Below, piece after piece: positions 57,382 to 64,000 of a DNA stretch of 64,000 nt (position 1 is the stretch's first letter; every line of letters begins with the position of its first letter). This stretch comes from JAWLEV01 sp046538105 (GTDB lineage: Bacteria; Chloroflexota; Anaerolineae; UBA1429): the NCBI GenBank assembly GCA_046538105.1, contig JBKHJO010000002.1, positions 58,219-122,218 on the forward strand, written 5' to 3'. The position numbers and the translations under genes were made by a program. The notes under the pieces were generated by a model. It saw only the letters and a program-made list of their open reading frames with translations, searched no databases and was not told the origin of the DNA.

Positions 57382-57870
57382 TTACGACAGGCGCCGAATC
57401 TCGGTCTTCCCAGTCTCCGTGTCATACAGTGCAAAACTGTGCGTCCCAAAGCGGCCCATAACTTCCCCGGGATTCAACACTAATGTCTCCCCCATCCTGG
57501 TCTGTTCCTCTTCATGGGAATGGCCGCAGCATACCAGATCATACCGCCCGTTTGTGGCCAGCGCCTGGGCAATCTGCGGATAGTGGGTCATGGCAATGGA
57601 ACGGCCATCCAGCACCACTTCTCCCAAAATACCATGAATGGTGACATCCCCGCTTTCAGGAATGCTCTCCGTGATGGCTACCTTGTCCCCATCATTATTA
57701 CCCCACACCAGGTGAATAGGCCCATCGAACCCCTGTTCAATAGCCGTCATGGTAAAAGGCGCACACAGATCGCCGAGACAAAGCAGGGCCTCACAATCGT
57801 TCAGCGCATCCAGAACATCATTCAACGCCCATATATTGTCATGAATGTCCGATATGACCCCTACTAGCAT
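57382..57870 (-). CDS. YfcE/MJ0936-like metallophosphoesterase
   Basis: The 162-residue calcineurin-like enzyme has all metal motifs: D-x-H (ISDIHDN, 7-13), GD (CLGDLCAP), GNND (VWGNNDGD) and GHSH (VCCGHSHEE), with an extra His in MTHYPQ. Members hydrolyse phosphodiesters or phosphomonoesters in the cytosol; the natural substrate of YfcE-like proteins is uncertain. I chose ATG 57870 (MLVGVISDIHDN), preceded by GGGGGGA. It has no domain additions. Confidence 0.9.
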   Translation of the reverse strand: MLVGVISDIHDNIWALNDVLDALNDCEALLCLGDLCAPFTMTAIEQGFDGPIHLVWGNNDGDKVAITESIPESGDVTIHGILGEVVLDGRSIAMTHYPQIAQALATNGRYDLVCCGHSHEEEQTRMGETLVLNPGEVMGRFGTHSFALYDTETGKTEIRRLS

Positions 57871-58022
57871 CCTATCCCCCCAAAAGAGTACTGCTAACGA
57901 TGGTGGAGATGATTCTAGCACGGCTGCGCCGCTGCGTCTAACCTGCAGTGACGAGAAAAAGTATATCCATCGCCTGCAAGGAACCTTGGAGGTAGAAGGA
58001 AGGGGGATAGAGATCAAACGAG

Positions 58023-58051
58023 TTGACGCAGCGAGCAATCGACTGTAAGAT
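58023..58051 (+). promoter_or_regulatory. Promoter upstream of the small ORF and metG
   Basis: -35 TTGACG (58023-58028) and -10 TAAGAT (58046-58051) have a 17-bp spacer. Transcripts would carry about 255 nt before metG. Confidence 0.55.
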
Positions 58052-58116
58052 TAGAGCGGTTAGATGGACATTTCTCACACAAGACGAATCGAAAGTGGCG
58101 CCACGGAAGAAAGATC

Positions 58117-58236
58117 ATGACTGACGATATCCTCGACAAGAATGAGAATACCATCGATACATTCAGACTCCCCAATACCCTGTGGCGTTATCGCGCTGCC
58201 AAGGGCCACGTGGAGAGCCTTTCCCCTTTATCCTGA
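58117..58236 (+). CDS. 39-residue small ORF in the metG leader
   Basis: ATG 58117 with upstream GGAAGAAAG opens a 39-codon frame ending in TGA (58234-58236). Its product is charged and aromatic at the end (FRLPNTLWRYRAAKGHVESL) with no membrane segment. It could be a leader peptide, a real small protein, or chance. Reading through the TGA as selenocysteine would add only 15 residues, and no SECIS is evident. The small perfect palindrome GTGGCGCCAC lies just before it. Confidence 0.35.
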   Translation: MTDDILDKNENTIDTFRLPNTLWRYRAAKGHVESLSPLS

Positions 58237-58312
58237 ACTGCTTCCATACCTGATGTCGGCTCACCCTTTTACCTGTTTGGTTGATATCTAGAGCATACTG
58301 TTAAGGAGCATC

Positions 58313-60052
58313 ATGAACGAAAAAATCCTGGTAGGCGTTGCCTGGCCTTACGCCAATTCTGACCTACACCTTGGACAATTGGCAGGGGCTTATATTCCCC
58401 CCGATATCTTTGCCCGCTATCACCGGCTACGTGGTAACGATGTGCTCATGGTCTCGGGTTCTGATACCCACGGAACGCCCATCACCATCAGGGCCGAGGA
58501 AGAAGATATCACGCCAGGAGAGGTGGTGGAGCGCTACCACACGAGTTTTATCGAGTCCTTCCAGGGACTGGGGATCTCTTTCGATCTTTTTACCCACACG
58601 GACACGGAAAACCACTGGGACGTCACCATAGATATATTCACACGTCTCCTGGAAAAGGGATTCATTTTCAGAGAGGAGATGGAGTCTTTTTACTGCTCTC
58701 ACTGCGAGCGCTACCTGGCCGATCGCTATGTGGAAGGAACCTGTCCTTTTTGCGGCTTTGCAGAGGCGCGGGGAGATCAATGTGATAACTGTGGGAGACC
58801 CCTCGATGCTTTGGAACTGATCGAGCCGCGCTGCAAGTTCTGCAGCCATACACCAGAGATCCGAGAGACGGAACACTTTTTTCTCGATCTACCCCAGTTC
58901 AACGAACACCTGAAGAAATGGGTGGCCGATAAGAATCACTGGCGCAGCAACGTACTCAACTTTACAAAAAACCTTCTGGATCAGGGCCTGCACCCACGGG
59001 CGATCAGTCGCGATATCGACTGGGGCATCCCCGTGCCGGTGGAGGGATATTCCCACAAACGGATCTATGTGTGGTTCGACGCCGTCATAGGCTATTACGC
59101 GGCGAGTATCGAGTGGGCCAAGAACCGAGGGACACCGGCATTGTGGCACGAATGGTGGGATATGGACAAGGATTGTAGAAGTTACTACTTTGTGGGAAAG
59201 GATAATGTCTTTTTCCATACCCTCATCTGGCCCGCCATGCTGATGGGCTATGGCAACCGCCAGTTGCCCTATGACGTGCCGGCTAACGAATATCTCACGC
59301 TGGAGGGTCGTAAGATATCTTCCAGCAGGAACTGGGCCATCTGGGCGCCCGATTATCTCTCACGTTACGATCCAGATCCCCTGCGCTACTATCTGACGGT
59401 GCACGCCCCGCAGACGTCCGACGCCAACTTTTCATGGCAAGAGTTTCTGGATCGCAACAACAACGAACTTGTGGGCACCTGGGGTAATCTGGCGCACCGC
59501 ATGCTGACCTTTGCCTTCCGCAACTTTGATGAAAAGGTCCCCTCGCCGGATGAACTGGAGGAGATGGACCACGATATAATAAACAGGGTGGACGAGGCTT
59601 TTGACAGCGTGGGACAGGATATTGACGCCTGCCGCTTCCGCTCGGCCATCGATGCAGCCATGGCGGTGGCACGGGAGGCCAACAGATATCTGGAAGAGGC
59701 AGCCCCCTGGAAACATCTGAAAAAGAACCCGGAACGCGCGGCCACGGTCACCTTTGTCGCCCTGACTGTCATCGACTCGTTGAAAGCTCTTTTCTCTCCC
59801 TTTTTGCCCTTTTCCTCGCAGCGGCTGCACGAATACCTGGGATACGATACCGATCTGTTCGGAGAGCAGTACACTGAGGAGTTCCAGGAGAAAAGCCGAG
59901 AACATACTGGGCTCTGCTATCGCTACGATTACGAGGGGGATCTCTGGAAGCCGAGCCAACTGGAACCGGGACAAAGGCTATGCCAACCCAGTCCTCTCTT
60001 TGAGAAACTGGACGAGGAGATTGTGGAGCAAGAGTTAGCACGCCTGGGCTGA
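58313..60052 (+). CDS. metG: Methionyl-tRNA synthetase
   Basis: The 579-residue class I aminoacyl-tRNA synthetase has the HIGH-type motif HLGQ (about 19-22), the KMSKS-type motif KISSS (GRKISSSRNW, about 331-340) and a double zinc knuckle of four C-x2-C pairs (YCSHC, CPFC, CDNC, CKFC; about 125-185). There is no C-terminal EMAP tRNA-binding domain, giving a compact MetG. SD AAGGAG precedes the ATG by 6 nt. Its leader has a small ORF but no T-box consensus. The glycosyltransferase gene follows about 100 bp later. Confidence 0.96.
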   Translation: MNEKILVGVAWPYANSDLHLGQLAGAYIPPDIFARYHRLRGNDVLMVSGSDTHGTPITIRAEEEDITPGEVVERYHTSFIESFQGLGISFDLFTHTDTENHWDVTIDIFTRLLEKGFIFREEMESFYCSHCERYLADRYVEGTCPFCGFAEARGDQCDNCGRPLDALELIEPRCKFCSHTPEIRETEHFFLDLPQFNEHLKKWVADKNHWRSNVLNFTKNLLDQGLHPRAISRDIDWGIPVPVEGYSHKRIYVWFDAVIGYYAASIEWAKNRGTPALWHEWWDMDKDCRSYYFVGKDNVFFHTLIWPAMLMGYGNRQLPYDVPANEYLTLEGRKISSSRNWAIWAPDYLSRYDPDPLRYYLTVHAPQTSDANFSWQEFLDRNNNELVGTWGNLAHRMLTFAFRNFDEKVPSPDELEEMDHDIINRVDEAFDSVGQDIDACRFRSAIDAAMAVAREANRYLEEAAPWKHLKKNPERAATVTFVALTVIDSLKALFSPFLPFSSQRLHEYLGYDTDLFGEQYTEEFQEKSREHTGLCYRYDYEGDLWKPSQLEPGQRLCQPSPLFEKLDEEIVEQELARLG

Positions 60053-60149
60053 GATAAAAGGACGATACGGAAAGTGAGGCATAATCCGACACGCTGGAAA
60101 AGGTCGGCTTGGGCCCTTTTTAGCCAAATGGGACAATAGATTTCAAGAT

Positions 60150-61661
60150 ATGACAATGCTTCCCAAGAGCACCGACATAAGCCCCACAACGGCCAGGGTC
60201 GCGTTTGTCATCATCTTGTTTATTTATGTCATATTGGGAATCCTTTATGCCACGGAGACGCCAATCTGGCAGGCCCCGGACGAGCCCGCACACTATAATT
60301 ATGTCCAATATATCGCCGAGGAGGGACGACTGCCCGAGTTGCGCCCCGGCGACTATCCTGCTGCATACCTGGAAGAGATCAAAGCGCAGGGATTTCCTCC
60401 CTCCATGTCCATCGACTCCCTACGATACGAATCTCACCAACCCCCCCTCTACTACATCCTGGCAGCCGTCATCTATCACATTTCGCAGGTTATGGGTGCC
60501 CAACCCATCATGCTCCTGCCGCTGCGGCTCTTCTCCCTCGTCCTGGGGGCTCTGGCCTTGATCGCGAACTATTGCTTGACCCGGGACGCGTTCCCCTCCC
60601 ATCGCCTTCTGGCCCTCGGCACGACGGCCTTTGCCGCCCTGCTGCCCATGCACGTGGCCGTAACAGCCTCTGTAAACAACGACGTACTGGCAGAATTGGT
60701 TTTGAACATATTGGTCTGGACATTGGTGTTAACAGAACAAAAGGGATGGAGCACATGGGAAAGCCTAAAAATCGGAGCCCTGTTGGGACTGGCTTTCCTG
60801 ACCAAGATGCAGACCTACATCGCGTTCGCCCTGGTCGTCCTCGCCCTCATCTGGGACATATGGCAGGCCGAGGCAAAGAACACCCTCGCAGCAAAGAGCG
60901 CACCAAAGTATGCGGGCGTGGTCTATGGTACGGCGCTGCTTATAGGGCTGCCCTGGTTGCTTCGCAATATCACCCTTTACGGTCTTACCGATCCTCTGGG
61001 AATGGTACGACACGATCAGGTGGTGGTGGGACAACTCACCACGGCACAGTTCCTGACGCAGAAAGGCTTTTGGGAATTGTTACGTTCCTTTGTAGTCACC
61101 AGTTTTCAGAGTTTTTGGGGACAGTTCGGGTGGATGGGCGTCGTCCTCCATCCACGCATCTACAGGACGCTTGCCCTGCTCAGCGGCATGGCCGCGCTGG
61201 GCCTGGGACACTTTTTTTCCGGACGATCATCCCCCCCTAACCTCTCGTCCCATACCAAGCGCAGCGCATTCCTGTTCACAGCATGGGCCACACTCACAAC
61301 CCTGAGTTACATCTGGTATAACACAAAGTACGTGCAGCATCAGGGACGCTATCTGTTTCCCGCCCTGGTTCCCTGGGGTATTGCCTTTACCCTTGGGCTG
61401 TATCACGTATTGCGCGACGCGTCACGGCTCGTGTGCGTCCTCCTCGCAGCAGGAATCACCATACTTTTGATACACGGCACCCTTGTAAGGGACGTGAAAG
61501 GCTTTGGCATTGCTCTCCTCGTCGCGGCACTCATTGCCACCTTTGCAGGACAATGGCTGGAGCAACAGCGATCAGGAACCGGTTTCGCCCCTCTCTACGG
61601 CGCAATGATCATACTTAACCTGGTCTGCGTCTATGGCTATATCGTGCCACTGCTGCATTGA
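60150..61661 (+). CDS. Polytopic membrane glycosyltransferase-like protein (GT-C, PMT/ArnT-like)
   Basis: The 503-residue protein has about 11-13 transmembrane helices and a first periplasmic loop with the acidic motif APDEPAHYNYVQYI (about 43-56), the expected catalytic Asp region of GT-C enzymes using polyprenyl-phosphate sugars. A second loop holds YESHQPPLYY. The family resembles the DUF2142/PMT-type mannosyltransferases in Actinobacteria and Chloroflexota. Protein or lipid glycosylation is inferred; the stalked Ser/Thr-rich lipoproteins in this window would be natural acceptors. A strong bidirectional terminator follows. Confidence 0.85.
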   Translation: MTMLPKSTDISPTTARVAFVIILFIYVILGILYATETPIWQAPDEPAHYNYVQYIAEEGRLPELRPGDYPAAYLEEIKAQGFPPSMSIDSLRYESHQPPLYYILAAVIYHISQVMGAQPIMLLPLRLFSLVLGALALIANYCLTRDAFPSHRLLALGTTAFAALLPMHVAVTASVNNDVLAELVLNILVWTLVLTEQKGWSTWESLKIGALLGLAFLTKMQTYIAFALVVLALIWDIWQAEAKNTLAAKSAPKYAGVVYGTALLIGLPWLLRNITLYGLTDPLGMVRHDQVVVGQLTTAQFLTQKGFWELLRSFVVTSFQSFWGQFGWMGVVLHPRIYRTLALLSGMAALGLGHFFSGRSSPPNLSSHTKRSAFLFTAWATLTTLSYIWYNTKYVQHQGRYLFPALVPWGIAFTLGLYHVLRDASRLVCVLLAAGITILLIHGTLVRDVKGFGIALLVAALIATFAGQWLEQQRSGTGFAPLYGAMIILNLVCVYGYIVPLLH

Positions 61662-61694
61662 TCGAGAAACTCGGCCCTCACCTTTCCCTGAAAC

Positions 61695-61724
61695 AAAAAC
61701 CCCCCTCTTTCGAGGGGGGTTTTT
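61695..61724. terminator. Bidirectional terminator between the glycosyltransferase and groEL genes
   Basis: CCCCCCTC/GAGGGGGG with loop TTTC is flanked by A5 and T5. Confidence 0.95.
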
Positions 61725-61738
61725 ACAAATGGCTCTCT

Positions 61739-63370
<1,632 letters not shown>

Positions 63371-63400
63371 TTCAACATTCCTCCAAAATCGATACGCAGG

Positions 63401-63697
63401 TTATTCCTCAACAATGGCCAAAATATCACTTTCCCTGAGAATCAGAACTCCGAGATCCTCTTCCAACTTGAGCTCTGTGCCCGCATATTTGGCAAAGAGC
63501 ACCACGTCATCTACATCCACCTCCATGGGAATGACGTTTCCCGACTCGTCTCTTTTACCAGGCCCCACAGCCAGGATCTTGCCCTTCTGCGGCTTTTCCT
63601 TGGCCGTGTCCGGCAGGACGATGCCGCCCGCCGTCATCTCTTCGCTCTCGAGGGGTTGCACAACCACCCGATCCGCCAACGGTTTCAGATTCTCCAT
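63401..63697 (-). CDS. groS: Co-chaperonin GroES (Cpn10)
   Basis: The 98-residue co-chaperonin begins NLKPLADRVVVQPLE and includes the mobile loop (ESEEMTAGGIVLPDTAKEKP) and roof region. It forms the lid of GroEL. I chose ATG 63697 (MENLKPLADR), with GGGAGG upstream; the frame opens 18 codons earlier but that part is not conserved. It is the first gene of the CIRCE-controlled groESL operon. Confidence 0.97.
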   Translation of the reverse strand: MENLKPLADRVVVQPLESEEMTAGGIVLPDTAKEKPQKGKILAVGPGKRDESGNVIPMEVDVDDVVLFAKYAGTELKLEEDLGVLILRESDILAIVEE

Positions 63698-63821
63698 CGC
63701 TAACTTGACCTCCCTAGACAGATTTGACGTACAGAGAGAGGGTCCTGCCATATCTCAGGCACCTACCCTCCCCAAACACCTACCTCGAACACTGCATAGA
63801 GGTACTCTTGTGTGCGCACAT

Positions 63822-63848
63822 TTAGCACTCTCTATGATAGAGTGCTAG
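63822..63848. promoter_or_regulatory. CIRCE operator (HrcA binding site)
   Basis: TTAGCACTC-N9-GAGTGCTAG matches the CIRCE inverted repeat (TTAGCACTC-N9-GAGTGCTAA) with one mismatch. It lies between the groES promoter and gene, so HrcA would repress groESL; hrcA is not in the window. Confidence 0.95.
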
Positions 63849-63849
63849 A

Positions 63850-63878
63850 ATAATACTACATGCAAAAAGATTTGTCAA
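63850..63878 (-). promoter_or_regulatory. groESL promoter
   Basis: On the minus strand TTGACA (63873-63878) and TATTAT (63850-63855) have a 17-bp spacer; CIRCE begins 2 bp downstream of the -10. Confidence 0.9.
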
Positions 63879-63911
63879 GAACGCCCTCCCCTAAAGCCAG
63901 GAGCACAGGCT

Positions 63912-63941
63912 TTGACACACGCGCCGATGCCATGCTATAAA
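63912..63941 (+). promoter_or_regulatory. Promoter of the gene at the window end
   Basis: TTGACA (63912-63917) and TATAAA/TATAAAAT (63936-) have an 18-bp spacer, divergent from groESL. Confidence 0.65.
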
Positions 63942-63971
63942 ATAGATCCTGATAGGAGAGAGGTAACACCG

Positions 63972-64000
63972 ATGAATGTCATTTCACACTTTGGTCCACA
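63972..64000 (+). CDS. Start of an unidentified gene, truncated by the window end
   Basis: ATG 63972 has SD GGAGAGAGG about 8 nt upstream and a promoter 30 bp before it. Only nine codons are visible (MNVISHFGP), too few to identify the product. It is divergent from groESL. Confidence 0.55.

Noticed and set aside
58234..58284. Selenocysteine read-through of the TGA ending the small ORF
   Set aside because: The extension is only 15 residues, ends in another TGA and has no visible SECIS hairpin or redox motif, despite selB in the window.
58052..58312. T-box leader of metG
   Set aside because: GTGGCGCCACGG is superficially like the T-box sequence but does not match GGGTGGNACCGCG and no specifier loop was found.

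Overview
This 64 kb window looks like a chromosomal segment of an anaerobic, mesophilic bacterium with moderately high GC, most likely a Chloroflexota member close to Anaerolineae (inference). The signs are an AICAR transformylase without its IMP cyclohydrolase domain, a tungsten-type aldehyde:ferredoxin oxidoreductase, an A-type flavodiiron protein, SelB, sigma/DUF4179 anti-sigma pairs, lipoproteins with Ser/Pro/Thr-rich stalks, a Tat system, and a CIRCE-controlled groESL. No lipid A or outer-membrane genes are seen. I found no phage, transposon, integrase or CRISPR array. Most of the window is core or conserved-accessory chromosome.

Layout. 1-1.9 kb: end of an oligopeptide ABC ATPase, an ECF sigma/membrane-protein pair, tRNA-Gln. 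1.9-4.8 kb: a zinc-type alcohol dehydrogenase and a flavodiiron protein whose promoter carries a CRP/FNR-type box. 4.8-11.8 kb (plus strand): fusA with a long structured leader, then trmFO, a degenerate M28 peptidase, an aminotransferase and hflX as one run. 11.8-18.5 kb (minus strand): a 29-residue lipoprotein gene, sigma/DUF4179, a sensor kinase and OmpR regulator, a phosphatase, an esterase and AICAR transformylase. 18.7-26.1 kb: a small membrane protein, a 1060-residue Asp-box lipoprotein, an Old Yellow Enzyme homologue, a mannonate-dehydratase homologue, class II aldolase and tRNA-Leu. 26.2-29.2 kb: a second ECF sigma/zinc anti-sigma pair and glyA behind a transcription attenuator. 29.2-35.3 kb: glycerophosphodiesterase, M23 lipoprotein, AOR, AzlC/AzlD and a PIG-L deacetylase. 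35.4-42.6 kb: a radical-SAM/HhH protein, DNA polymerase IV, small envelope and hypothetical proteins, tRNA-Pro, GrpE and an M50-CBS protease. 42.8-46.4 kb: Bcp peroxiredoxin and the yceD-rpmF-asp23-nusB-tatA-tatC run from a consensus promoter. 46.6-50.1 kb: tRNA-Asp, a hydroxyacid dehydrogenase, ftsY and prfB with a +1 frameshift site. 50.1-57.9 kb (minus strand): amidase, LysM-glycosidase, selB, coiled-coil protein, TPR-L,D-transpeptidase and phosphoesterase. 58.1-64 kb: metG, a membrane glycosyltransferase, groEL/groES and the start of one more gene.

Themes: translation and its quality control (fusA, trmFO, hflX, prfB, metG, selB, rpmF, four tRNAs), envelope sensing and remodelling (three sigma/two-component modules, LysM/amidase/M23/YkuD proteins), and anaerobic redox chemistry (flavodiiron protein, AOR, OYE, Bcp). 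I see no clear-cut novel multi-gene system. The best leads are regulatory or concern degenerate enzymes: the CRP/FNR box at about -41.5 of fprA, competing helices ahead of fusA and glyA, a mini-lipoprotein with clustered TGTAAC sites, a peptidase lacking catalytic residues, an hflX gene with no usable start in frame, and a signal-less RHH-LysM-glycosidase paired with a signal-less amidase.
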